A stretch of 23,309 bases of DNA, taken from a virus. Made by a program: the position numbers and the translations under genes. Of the stretch, positions 1 to 8,334 are shown piece after piece. The stretch spans positions 1 through 23,309 of IMG/VR virus record IMGVR_UViG_3300008219_000104; one strand, 5' to 3'. The first letter of the stretch is position 1, and every line of letters begins with the position of its first letter. The notes beneath the pieces were generated by a model. The model made no database searches. It had not been told where the DNA came from and saw nothing but the letters and a program-made list of their open reading frames with translations.

Positions 1-2
1 AT

Positions 3-524
3 GGATGTGAGGCACAATGTTGTGAAGATAAAGAGTATTGTAGTAGACTTGCAATTCAGTGTTATATGAGAAGATACACAAGAGGACTATCCGAGTGTCA
101 ATGTGGTAGTTGCCAAGGAGGCGATAACTGTGATTGTCAGGGATCAACATATGTGCCAGGGTGTTGCAGGAAGGATGAATGTATTGCTTATAATGGTGCT
201 TTGACTTGTGAAGAGATAGCAAGAATGCATAACGGTGGACCCTGTGGACACAAGACTACTGCCACTGATCATTATTGGTATGGTTGGCCTTATGAACCTA
301 GTATCCCTTCCACCCCCGATCTCCGATGCATTGATTGTGATTGGTTAAATAGCGCAACAGCGTGTGAAAGGTTTGCCACCTGTAGAGGTATATTGAACCA
401 ATTGTGTTGTATGAAAGAAGAGGGCAGCCAATGTGGAGACCTTTCAGAATGTGTGGATTGTAATATCTCTTATCAAGGATGTGGCACTGGTAAAATCAAA
501 GTAGTGATAGACACTAAAGGATAA
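3..524 (+). CDS. Cysteine-rich repeat protein, C-terminal part (5' end outside window)
   Basis: The reading frame is open to the left edge. Cys-rich sequence (AQCCEDKEYC) precedes the first in-frame ATG at 66, so that ATG is probably internal and the gene begins upstream of the window. About 174 residues are visible. They contain at least three CC-type modules (AQCC, PGCC, NQLCC), each followed by spaced cysteines and an 'EC...C' element, the same pattern as the giant protein that follows. The tail after the last module is short and ends VVIDTKG. No membrane segment is visible. The next gene starts 40 bases downstream. I infer a paralogous Cys-rich structural or appendage protein. The function is not recognisable from sequence, and an LRR tail like that of its neighbour is absent here. 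Confidence 0.8.
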   Translation, partial: GCEAQCCEDKEYCSRLAIQCYMRRYTRGLSECQCGSCQGGDNCDCQGSTYVPGCCRKDECIAYNGALTCEEIARMHNGGPCGHKTTATDHYWYGWPYEPSIPSTPDLRCIDCDWLNSATACERFATCRGILNQLCCMKEEGSQCGDLSECVDCNISYQGCGTGKIKVVIDTKG

Positions 525-564
525 AATTCCGTCTACATATTATGAGGTATATTAAGGAAATTTT

Positions 565-3500
565 ATGAGCATTCAATTCAGAACAAGGTCTAGAGGATTT
601 GGTGTTGACCCAGACACACTCATGGGTGCTTGTTGTGTGGATGATGGTTGTGTACAAACTTCTTTGAGGATTTGTTATGATAATGGCGGAGAGTTTTTCG
701 CAGGTAAGAATTGTAAGGAAGAAAATCCTTGTGCGAAAGGCACAGGAGAATCTCGATCTCTTTATGGTGTTTGTTGTGACGAACATGGATTTTGTTATAT
801 TACCACCGAAGGTGAATGTGAATGTAGAAATGGAACATGGAAGGGTAAAGAATTCGATTGCCTGTCTTACGACTGTTGTGCTGGATCAACCGCTGCTCAA
901 CAAGCATGTTGTATGGGTAAATACATAAAAGGCGTTTCTGGTGATTACAGTTGGGCTGGACTTTGTAAAGATTTAAAACCATGTGAATGCTTGGATCTTG
1001 GTGGTGTTCCCAGAGGACCAGATTCTAGATGTTCAACAATTAATTCTGCTGGTGGTTGTGGTGTTACTGGTGCAACAGCACATGGTAGTTGTTGTGTAGA
1101 AGGAAATTGCCATAGTCCAGATACAGTAAAGGGAACATTCGTAGATGGGTATACCGCCGGCGATTGTGCTTATCTTGGCGGTCTTTGGGGTGGTTCTGGC
1201 AGCAATTGCAGTGACGGAACTACATTCTCTACTTCTTGGCCTTGTGCTTGGCCAACGGGTTCTTGTTGTTTTGGATATCAACCGTTTCACGGTGTAACAT
1301 ATTGTGATAGTGGAAAAACTTGTGGTGATTGTCTGAATCTTCCGCCTGGTGGAAGTGGCGGAGTAGCATGGATAATCGGTGCAACTTGTGGAAATATAAC
1401 CGAGATTGATGGTGTAAACTGTATTCCACCACAACCAGAAAATAAGGGTGTTTGTTGCATTCCAGAATACTTCGGTGTTGAAGATTCTAGCATTAAACCA
1501 TTCATTGTTGATTATAGTTGTTATGTCACAACAGAAAACCGATGCATCTCTATTGGTGGATTGTGGAGTGAAAAAGAAGAGAGTTGTGATGATGTAGATT
1601 GTTGTTCTCTTTACCAAGATTGCACTTTGGGACCAGAGGGTTCGTGTTGTCAATTCGACCTTGGCAGTGGAAATTATGTGAGGTGTGACAACACCGCAAT
1701 TTATAACTGTGAACAAATTGCTATCAATAATAATAATATTCAAACTCTGTTTTATGAGGGTGAACAGTGTGATGACGAAACTGGATATCCGTGTAGTGAC
1801 AGGATTATGACTACCGATTCGTGTTGTCTGTGGCAGCACAATGGAATTTATATTGGTTGTCAAAACATAGGAGAGAATGATCTATGTCCGCCCACTCCTG
1901 AATATGTTGGGATGAGATTTGACCAGCCATGTGAATCACCAGGCTTTAATTGTTCTACACAGAAAGTAGGAGCATGTTGTCATGGTGTTCAATGCACTTT
2001 GACAAGCAGGGGTGGGTGTGCTAAATTAAGTGGAATTTTCTACGAGGGTTGGAATTGTATAGACAATTGTAATGATCTTCCTTGCTGTTCGGTAACTGAT
2101 GATACAGTTATTGCGTGTTATAATAAGGACAATGCACCAATTGATGTTGTTGGTGCGGATAGATGTTTAGATTCTTGGTCTGTTCCTTCACAGCATTTGA
2201 ATAAAGAATTTGCTGCTGAATATCTAATTGATCTTGGAATTGATAATCCAGTTGCTGTTCATACTAATTCAAATCCATCTTTGTTGTTTAGTTGTGAAGA
2301 TTGTGGTTATGGTTGTTCAAGAAGTAGAGGATCTTGTTGTTGGAATGGAATGTGTGTTCCTTCAAGAACACAAGAAGAATGTAGACAGTTGGGTGGTATC
2401 TTCCAGAGGTGTGAGGGAATACCATTTGTGAATATTTCTGATAGTTGGGCAACTGAAAATCCGTGTATTGAAGCGGGTTGCTCTGGAACTTTAAGAGGGA
2501 CGGAAGAAGAATATTGTGATGAGCCAGAGGATTGCTTTGGAGCATGTTGTACCAATGGTGGTGTTTCGTGTGGCAAAAATAGTGAATGTCCTAACGGACA
2601 ATGTGTAGGAGGATATTGTTCCTGCATTCCTGGCGGGGATTGTGATTATAGACTTCGATCAGAATGCTCTGGATGTTTCTATGGTTGCGGTACGCAATGT
2701 TGTAAGAGTTGTGTAGATCCTAGCGACGGGGTGTGTTGTTTGTCTGGTGATGGTGGTTGTCAATCCGACCTCGATCCAGAACAATGTGATGCTTTTAATG
2801 GAACTTATCATTTTGGTTCATCGTGCGACATTTGTGAAGGTTTCGGTGCAACAGAAGGATCTTGCTGTTATGAGTTTGAACCTTCTAAGTTTAAGTGTAT
2901 TCAGGCAGAAGAACTTGCCTGTTGTAATTTGAATGGAGAATTTTCTGCTGGTGAAAATTGTGTTGATAATTGCTCAGAAGATTGTAGTGAAGAATGTATC
3001 AGTTGTGCTGGCTGCGGTGGGAAAAATTGTGGTGGTGAATTTGGTGCCTGTTGTAATCCTGAAGATGGCACATGTCAACATCTGCCAATAAATGAATGTT
3101 GTGAAAAAAACGGGACGATGGAAGACTGTTTAGAAAAATTTAAACCAAATCTTTCCTGTGAACAGGCAAATTGTCCTTCGTGTGTTTGTTGTGATGTAAA
3201 TGTGTGTCCCGATTGTAAGCCATGTTGCATGTCCCATAGCGAAACAGGAGTTAGTGTCTGTAGGGATATGCCGCCTGGAGAATGTATAAGTGCTGGAGGA
3301 ACACCACAACTAGAAGGAACATATTGTAATAATTACATAAGTGGACAATATACAGAGGGAGACATATATTGCCATTACTGTGCATGGAAATCAGCGGGTG
3401 GTGAAGCACCTTCGGGGTGGGAGGATGACTATATAACAAACCTTGGGTATGTTTGTCGTGCTTGTTGTGAGGGTGGTGGAACACTTGAAACCTGTCATCC

Positions 3501-6500
3501 GCTAGAAACATTCCAAGATCATATTGATTATGACAATTTAGAATGTAATACATTATTCTCAACTGCCGATTTTTGTCAGACTGATGATACTATTTATCTT
3601 CCAGAGGAATGGTGTGTGGAATGTGATTGTCAATCGAAGGGTGCTTGCTGCCATTGTGTTTCTGGTTGTGCTGAACTGTGTCAATTCGGTGAGGGTGAAG
3701 GACCGTGTAGTATAGCAGGGCCCGACGATGATGATAGTGGGTGGACTAAAGAGGACTGTGAAGTCGAAGAAGGGCAGGATGGAAATGGTGGAGTTTGGTT
3801 GGGACCAGGAACAAGTTGTCCTCAAGGACCTGGGGCGGTATCTTGTACTCCACATCTAAGGCCTTGTTGTACATGCGGGGGAGAATTTGGATGGGATGAT
3901 GTAGATAATAGTGATGGAGATTTTGGCCAAGCAGGCCCATGTCCGAGCCTTGGGCCAGGAGAAGTTGGTGATTGTTGTGATATAGGTGAAGGACCAGGAG
4001 TTACAGATCCTCCGTGGTCAGGAACTACCTGTCAGATGAAGTCTGCCTACACTGAAGATACTTGTATAAATTGGGATGATACGCCAGGATATCTGGGAAT
4101 ATACGGCGACACTTGTGGAGATTATGGTGGATCGGCAAACTGCCAGACTTGTGATGATCCAGATTTTGGCAAGGGTGCGTGTTGTTCGTGTCATAGATTT
4201 GCATTCAATTGGCCCTATCATCCAGAGGAGGATCAAGATTGGTCCACCCATGGCGATAGAACTGGTGATTGTCAAGGAGGAGAAACTAAATGTTTATTCA
4301 CAACAAAGAATGAATGCGATCTGTTAAATAAGTGGGGAAATACAAATTCTGAGGCGGGGCATGATTTCGCATTAGGCGAAGTTGCTTTAGGTATATGTGA
4401 TAAATGGGATGAAGATTATTCAACAATAGGTGATTATCCAGAATGTGATTCGTTCCCGTGGGTACACCCATATCCCATAGATTCTGATACTTGGACCGAA
4501 CCTGTTGGAACTTATACTTGGTGGGGACCAAAATCAAATTGTGAAGTTGATAATGAAGAATGGGATTCCTTTGATCAAATAGAACGGCTTTTTGTTTCTC
4601 CTTGTAATTCAGGTCAAGTGTGTCGCAGTTGGTACAGCAATACTTACTTTAATTGTTATCCCAATTCCTTTAGTCCACACTTCCCAACAGAAGATGATCC
4701 CTATATTTGCCATGATGTACCATTTACTTTCTGCGGCACAAACTGGGGTCAAGGAAGTCACGCTCACCGTACTAGTAGTGGTTCGTGGAGTGGTGATACT
4801 TGGCATGGATGGAAATGGATTCCGCCAGAATGGGCAACCCCAGATCGATATTACCCCGATGATAGGGGAACACCATTAAAGCAAGAGGGATATTGTGATG
4901 GCAGAGAACCAGAGTGTGGGACAGGATGCCCAGAGTGTATGTTGGACCAGTTTGTTTCTCGCCCGTGGTATGAAAATGGCCATGGAGTTTGGGCTGGTTA
5001 CGGTCTAGATGTCTATGAACGAGATTGTAGGCGTGGATGTCAAATGTTTGGTGCATGTTGTAATCCAAAATTGGGTGTTTGTAGCAGATGGCCACAAGAT
5101 CAATGTATAAAACTTGGTGGATATTTTATGGGAGCGCCAAGATGTGCAGATATATGCGGTTCTGTTGGCGAATGTATGGATGAAACAACTCATACTTACG
5201 GTGATTCTAAACTTTGGCCGACGCATTGTGGGACATGTACTGCTTGCGAAAATGTTTCTTCTGCTTATAGAAATAAAGGGAACATTAAGTATAGAACTTT
5301 CATACACGGAAGAAAAGATGTAACTGCAACCATTCCGTTCTTTGGGTTTGCAAATGTAGAGACTCCCCCGATTGATATTCCAGAAAATGCTATGTTCCCA
5401 CAGGGAGATGCAAATTCTGTACTCTATTATAAGATATCTAATAGTCGTGATTTATCAAATCCTGTTGTTGAAGCCATTCCTTTCCCAACAGATCCAACAA
5501 GTCATCAATACATTCAGGGGTATTCTGATGTGAATGGTTCTTATAATCTTCTTTCGTGGGGAATAGTTGGGGGAGGGGAAGAGTTATTCAAGAGTTATAG
5601 AAATAGTATTCGGACACTTTGGTTGACAAGAAAACATCAGACTCCAGAAAATGCTGAGTTGGCGAATATGTTTGAACCATATTATCATTCGAAGATTGAA
5701 TTCTCAGAAGTACCGAATCTAGAAATGTTAGTAATAAATCCTGCTAGGTATGGAAACGGTAGAAATGAGTTCGACGAAAATTGGAATTCTTGCAAAAACG
5801 ATACCACTGGATATTATAGTGGAGTCTATCTTACAAGAGATATTTCTAGATCAGTACAAAGAGGAAGTAAATTAAAGACACTCATTGCAGCAGATTCTTC
5901 CATTGATTCGGGTTGCACTCCATTGCAATACTTAAATCTGTCATCTATAAGAAAATTAGAAACCGTTCATGTGAACAATAACGAATTGTATAGGTTGGAC
6001 ATACAAGAAGGAAATAAGATTCGAGAACTGTGGGCACAAGATAATAAGTTGGGTTCGGTTGACGGACCATCTTGGTTAAATTCGCCTGGGTTTGTTGGTT
6101 CCCAAGAAGAGTTCCCAATGAGAAAACTTAATTATATTGAGAGATTAATTGTTTCGGATAATGATATTAAATCTCTCATCTCTTCACCACAAACATTCAA
6201 TAATCTGACATCCTTACTTGCATCTAATAATGCAAATTTACATAGTGGTGTTCCTCTGTATCTTGATGCACCATCTCTTGAGTACCTTGATCTTTCTGGT
6301 TGTGGTCTAGAAGCGGGTATGACAATTCGAAGATCCTCGAAACTAAAGCAAATTCTTCTTCGTGAAACTCATCTCGGAAACGCATCTAAGCAGAAAATAG
6401 ACTATGAACATTTTGCCTTTGGACAAAACAAGATAGATGATTTAATAAATCTAGAAACTATTGTTCTTACAGGCAGCAGACTTCGATTCTTAAACTTGGG

Positions 6501-6939
6501 CGCCGACACCCAGATAGAATGGGGCGACCCTGGAGTTGTTGGAGAATATAATAATTATGGATATGCTTTTTGGAATCTAACATATGCTGATCTGAGCGAC
6601 AACATTCTATTAACGAAAGTTCAACTTCCAAGTCCAACTGATGTATATGCTACTGCACAGAAGAAACATCTCCGCTATGTAAATGTTAATGGAACTGCTT
6701 TGGGTGAGAGCGGAATAAACAGAGAAGATGCACCTGGCTTTGATGCTTTCTTTAGTCAATCTGCATTCATTAATCCAGAAGGATATCCTGTCGGACATGT
6801 TCTTGAAGTATCAGCAAGAAATATCAGAGACTTGAACGGTAATAGAGTTACCCTTTCTGTAGAGAAGTATAATGAAATTACAAATCTTTGGAATGGAAGT
6901 GAAAGATTTATTGTTTTAGATGTTGACATAGATAAATAA
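565..6939 (+). CDS. Giant (2124 aa) cysteine-rich modular protein with C-terminal leucine-rich repeats
   Basis: The start is set by AAGGA at 554-558, six bases before the ATG. Residues 1 to about 1560 hold about twenty modules of the type G-[ASV]-C-C-x(n)-C-x(n)-EC-x-x-x-GG-x(n)-C-x(n)-C. Examples are GACCVDDGCVQTSLRICYDN near residue 21 and FGACCNPKLGVC near residue 1495. By hand count about 187 of these 1560 residues are Cys. Residues of about 1100-1490 are also rich in Trp, Asp, Gly and Pro. A non-repetitive linker (about 1560-1710) leads to roughly ten LRR units (about 1710-2050; LEYLDLSGCGL, IERLIVSDNDI, LRYVNVNGTAL) and a short beta-type tail. There is no signal peptide, fitting a virion protein. 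It sits where T4 has genes 12 and wac, so an adhesin, fibre or whisker role is inferred. The modules resemble Cys-rich repeats I recall from bacterial surface proteins. No enzymatic motif was seen. Confidence 0.9.
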   Translation: MSIQFRTRSRGFGVDPDTLMGACCVDDGCVQTSLRICYDNGGEFFAGKNCKEENPCAKGTGESRSLYGVCCDEHGFCYITTEGECECRNGTWKGKEFDCLSYDCCAGSTAAQQACCMGKYIKGVSGDYSWAGLCKDLKPCECLDLGGVPRGPDSRCSTINSAGGCGVTGATAHGSCCVEGNCHSPDTVKGTFVDGYTAGDCAYLGGLWGGSGSNCSDGTTFSTSWPCAWPTGSCCFGYQPFHGVTYCDSGKTCGDCLNLPPGGSGGVAWIIGATCGNITEIDGVNCIPPQPENKGVCCIPEYFGVEDSSIKPFIVDYSCYVTTENRCISIGGLWSEKEESCDDVDCCSLYQDCTLGPEGSCCQFDLGSGNYVRCDNTAIYNCEQIAINNNNIQTLFYEGEQCDDETGYPCSDRIMTTDSCCLWQHNGIYIGCQNIGENDLCPPTPEYVGMRFDQPCESPGFNCSTQKVGACCHGVQCTLTSRGGCAKLSGIFYEGWNCIDNCNDLPCCSVTDDTVIACYNKDNAPIDVVGADRCLDSWSVPSQHLNKEFAAEYLIDLGIDNPVAVHTNSNPSLLFSCEDCGYGCSRSRGSCCWNGMCVPSRTQEECRQLGGIFQRCEGIPFVNISDSWATENPCIEAGCSGTLRGTEEEYCDEPEDCFGACCTNGGVSCGKNSECPNGQCVGGYCSCIPGGDCDYRLRSECSGCFYGCGTQCCKSCVDPSDGVCCLSGDGGCQSDLDPEQCDAFNGTYHFGSSCDICEGFGATEGSCCYEFEPSKFKCIQAEELACCNLNGEFSAGENCVDNCSEDCSEECISCAGCGGKNCGGEFGACCNPEDGTCQHLPINECCEKNGTMEDCLEKFKPNLSCEQANCPSCVCCDVNVCPDCKPCCMSHSETGVSVCRDMPPGECISAGGTPQLEGTYCNNYISGQYTEGDIYCHYCAWKSAGGEAPSGWEDDYITNLGYVCRACCEGGGTLETCHPLETFQDHIDYDNLECNTLFSTADFCQTDDTIYLPEEWCVECDCQSKGACCHCVSGCAELCQFGEGEGPCSIAGPDDDDSGWTKEDCEVEEGQDGNGGVWLGPGTSCPQGPGAVSCTPHLRPCCTCGGEFGWDDVDNSDGDFGQAGPCPSLGPGEVGDCCDIGEGPGVTDPPWSGTTCQMKSAYTEDTCINWDDTPGYLGIYGDTCGDYGGSANCQTCDDPDFGKGACCSCHRFAFNWPYHPEEDQDWSTHGDRTGDCQGGETKCLFTTKNECDLLNKWGNTNSEAGHDFALGEVALGICDKWDEDYSTIGDYPECDSFPWVHPYPIDSDTWTEPVGTYTWWGPKSNCEVDNEEWDSFDQIERLFVSPCNSGQVCRSWYSNTYFNCYPNSFSPHFPTEDDPYICHDVPFTFCGTNWGQGSHAHRTSSGSWSGDTWHGWKWIPPEWATPDRYYPDDRGTPLKQEGYCDGREPECGTGCPECMLDQFVSRPWYENGHGVWAGYGLDVYERDCRRGCQMFGACCNPKLGVCSRWPQDQCIKLGGYFMGAPRCADICGSVGECMDETTHTYGDSKLWPTHCGTCTACENVSSAYRNKGNIKYRTFIHGRKDVTATIPFFGFANVETPPIDIPENAMFPQGDANSVLYYKISNSRDLSNPVVEAIPFPTDPTSHQYIQGYSDVNGSYNLLSWGIVGGGEELFKSYRNSIRTLWLTRKHQTPENAELANMFEPYYHSKIEFSEVPNLEMLVINPARYGNGRNEFDENWNSCKNDTTGYYSGVYLTRDISRSVQRGSKLKTLIAADSSIDSGCTPLQYLNLSSIRKLETVHVNNNELYRLDIQEGNKIRELWAQDNKLGSVDGPSWLNSPGFVGSQEEFPMRKLNYIERLIVSDNDIKSLISSPQTFNNLTSLLASNNANLHSGVPLYLDAPSLEYLDLSGCGLEAGMTIRRSSKLKQILLRETHLGNASKQKIDYEHFAFGQNKIDDLINLETIVLTGSRLRFLNLGADTQIEWGDPGVVGEYNNYGYAFWNLTYADLSDNILLTKVQLPSPTDVYATAQKKHLRYVNVNGTALGESGINREDAPGFDAFFSQSAFINPEGYPVGHVLEVSARNIRDLNGNRVTLSVEKYNEITNLWNGSERFIVLDVDIDK
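625..5157 (+). repeat. Array of about 20 degenerate Cys-rich protein modules
   Basis: Protein-level repeat inside the giant gene. Module starts are recognisable from CC preceded by GA, GS, GV, KP or RA: for example MGACC, YGVCC, HGSCC, TGSCC, KGVCC, EGSCC, TDSCC, VGACC, RGSCC, FGACC, DGVCC, KGACC. Most modules run 35-60 residues; some in the last third are longer and lose the GG element. DNA copies have diverged and no near-identical tandem units stand out, so the expansion is old or under diversifying selection. Confidence 0.8.
5704..6708 (+). repeat. Leucine-rich repeat segment of the giant protein
   Basis: About ten units following LxxLxLxxNxL spacing: LEMLVINPARYG, LKTLIAADSSI, LETVHVNNNEL, IRELWAQDNKL, IERLIVSDNDI, LTSLLASNNANL, LEYLDLSGCGL, LKQILLRETHL, LETIVLTGSRL, LTYADLSDNILL and LRYVNVNGTAL. 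The unit length is irregular, with insertions between repeats. The segment is nearly free of cysteine, unlike the rest of the protein, so this is a domain fusion. LRRs usually form curved protein-binding or glycan-binding solenoids. Confidence 0.8.
6931..6938 (+). promoter_or_regulatory. Weak late-promoter-like box (GATAAATA)
   Basis: Seven of eight positions match TATAAATA (first base G). The box overlaps the stop codon of the giant gene, 53 bases upstream of the next start. The same stop-codon overlap is seen for the exact box at 20971. It could be chance in AT-rich DNA. Confidence 0.25.
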
Positions 6940-6991
6940 TCCTGTATATTTGTGTATATAATGGATTTGAGTGTACAAAGGATTATAAAGA

Positions 6992-7456
6992 ATGGGTGAA
7001 AAGAAATCAATCAGCGAAAAGATTGGAATGGCAAAGAGTTTCGCTAAATCAATTCTGTCCCGCGGCCTAACAAATAAAAAAACTGATAAGATTACCAAAC
7101 AACTCAGAGTTATTAGTTGCTTTGGGGACGGGGGAGAATTGATACCATGTGAGTATCTTCAAACCAGTAAAGCCGATCCAACCAAAAATTTTTGTGAAGG
7201 GTGTGGATGTGGGGACAGAAAAGGCACATGGTTGGTAGCAAACGAAGATGAATATAGTAAATTAGACTATCCAAAACTTGGTTGTCCTCTTCAGATGCCA
7301 GGATTCACAAACTACGAAGAAAGTGAACCCGACGAAGCAGAAGATCCAGTAACTCGTAGATATTATATTGAACAGTTAGAACCTGAAAGAATTAAAAATA
7401 TTAAAGTCTCATTACCTGAGCCTCCTGATCCTCCTAAAAAGAAAAAGGAAGAGTAA
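6992..7456 (+). CDS. Six-cysteine small protein of unknown function, upstream of gp13
   Basis: 154 aa, preceded by AAAGGA at 6977-6982, nine bases before the ATG. The N-terminus (residues 1-40) is basic and helical-looking. The centre carries Cys43, Cys53, Cys68, Cys71, Cys73 and Cys98, including FCEGCGCGD, a plausible zinc- or iron-sulfur-binding knuckle. The C-terminus is acidic and then ends in a Pro/Lys stretch (PEPPDPPKKKKEE). It is the last gene before a strong terminator, so it is probably co-transcribed with the giant Cys-rich gene rather than with gp13. I have an impression of similar small proteins in other marine T4-like phages but cannot name a function. A metal-binding accessory or structural role is an inference only. 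Confidence 0.8.
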   Translation: MGEKKSISEKIGMAKSFAKSILSRGLTNKKTDKITKQLRVISCFGDGGELIPCEYLQTSKADPTKNFCEGCGCGDRKGTWLVANEDEYSKLDYPKLGCPLQMPGFTNYEESEPDEAEDPVTRRYYIEQLEPERIKNIKVSLPEPPDPPKKKKEE

Positions 7457-7462
7457 TGAAGT

Positions 7463-7486
7463 AGCCCCTAAAGGGGCTTTTCTTTT
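7463..7486 (+). terminator. Intrinsic (Rho-independent) terminator
   Basis: A perfect six-pair stem AGCCCC / GGGGCT closes a TAAA loop (stem 7463-7468 with 7473-7478), followed by TTTCTTTT. It lies seven bases after the stop of the six-cysteine gene and 44 bases before gp13, separating the Cys-rich block from the morphogenesis operon. Confidence 0.9.
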
Positions 7487-7496
7487 GTCTCGATGT

Positions 7497-7504
7497 TATA
7501 CATA
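7497..7504 (+). promoter_or_regulatory. Candidate late promoter for gp13 (TATACATA)
   Basis: One mismatch from TATAAATA, placed directly after the terminator and 26 bases before the gp13 start. Since transcription from upstream is terminated at 7463-7486, gp13 needs a promoter here, which raises the plausibility of this imperfect box. Confidence 0.45.
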
Positions 7505-7530
7505 ATAGAGAAACAAAGGAGATTTATCGC

Positions 7531-8331
7531 ATGGCTGAACCCTATTCATTAGACTCTTTAATTGAATATTCTTTTCGAAGACTTGGCGAACCAGTTATTG
7601 ATGTCAATGTCGATTATCAACAGGCTGTTGAGCGGGTAGAAGATGCACTCCAACTTTTTGCAGAAAGGCATTTTGATGGAGTAGAGAAGCATTATTATAA
7701 GCACAAAGTCACGGCTGATGATAGAAGCAATGGTTACATTGATACAAACAGTTTAACCGATGGAGGAGGATACACGGGCGCCCCGCCTGGTAAAAATATC
7801 TTAGCAGTAACGAAAGCCTTTAGATTTGGTTCACAGCAAGCGAGCATGTTCGATGTTCGATATCAAATGTCACTTCATGATTATTTCGGAATTAATAGAA
7901 ATATTCATTGGGGTGCGGCTCTTGGTGTATCATCGTATGATTCAACAAAGCGTTTTATTAGTTTGATAGAACAGTTATTTGAACCAGAAAAACAAATTCG
8001 TTTCAACAAGGCTACAAATAAATTGTATATTGACATGGACTGGTCAGAAGATATTACTGTGGGCGAATTCCTTCTCATTGAAGCCTATTCTAAATTAGAT
8101 GCTTCCACCTATACAGAAATATATAATGATAAATTATTGAAGGAATATGTTACAGCACTTATAAAGAGACAGTGGGGACAAAATTTATCCAAGTTTGAAG
8201 GAGTTCAGTTACCTGGCGGCGCTACTCTTAGGGGAGCAGAAATACTTTCTGAAGCAAACGAAGAGATACAAAGAATAGAAGAAAAAGTTCAGTTGGAATA
8301 CGAACTTCCAATTAATTTTTCTATTGGGTAG
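7531..8331 (+). CDS. gp13: Neck protein gp13
   Basis: 266 aa (T4 gp13 is 309). The N-terminus MAEPYSLDSLIEYSFRRLGEP, followed by a V(D/E)DALQLFAERHFDG segment, is the familiar opening of gp13 in marine T4-like phages; I recognise it from memory of the family. In T4, gp13 and gp14 form the neck that closes the DNA-filled head after packaging and creates the docking site for the tail. AAAGGAG at 7515-7521 supports the start. It heads a tight cluster: gp14 follows three bases after the stop, implying translational coupling. No membrane segment or unusual feature was seen. Confidence 0.92.
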   Translation: MAEPYSLDSLIEYSFRRLGEPVIDVNVDYQQAVERVEDALQLFAERHFDGVEKHYYKHKVTADDRSNGYIDTNSLTDGGGYTGAPPGKNILAVTKAFRFGSQQASMFDVRYQMSLHDYFGINRNIHWGAALGVSSYDSTKRFISLIEQLFEPEKQIRFNKATNKLYIDMDWSEDITVGEFLLIEAYSKLDASTYTEIYNDKLLKEYVTALIKRQWGQNLSKFEGVQLPGGATLRGAEILSEANEEIQRIEEKVQLEYELPINFSIG

Positions 8332-8334
8332 TAA

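Noticed and set aside
66-524. ATG at 66 as the true start of the first gene
   Set aside because: The same frame is open and Cys-rich back to base 3, and no ribosome-binding site precedes 66. The gene is better read as truncated by the window edge.
1033-1863. 276-codon open frame on the - strand inside the giant Cys-rich gene
   Set aside because: It is the antisense shadow of TGT-rich, repetitive coding sequence. The product is a Thr/Ile/Ser-rich string without domain character, and the sense frame is clearly coding.
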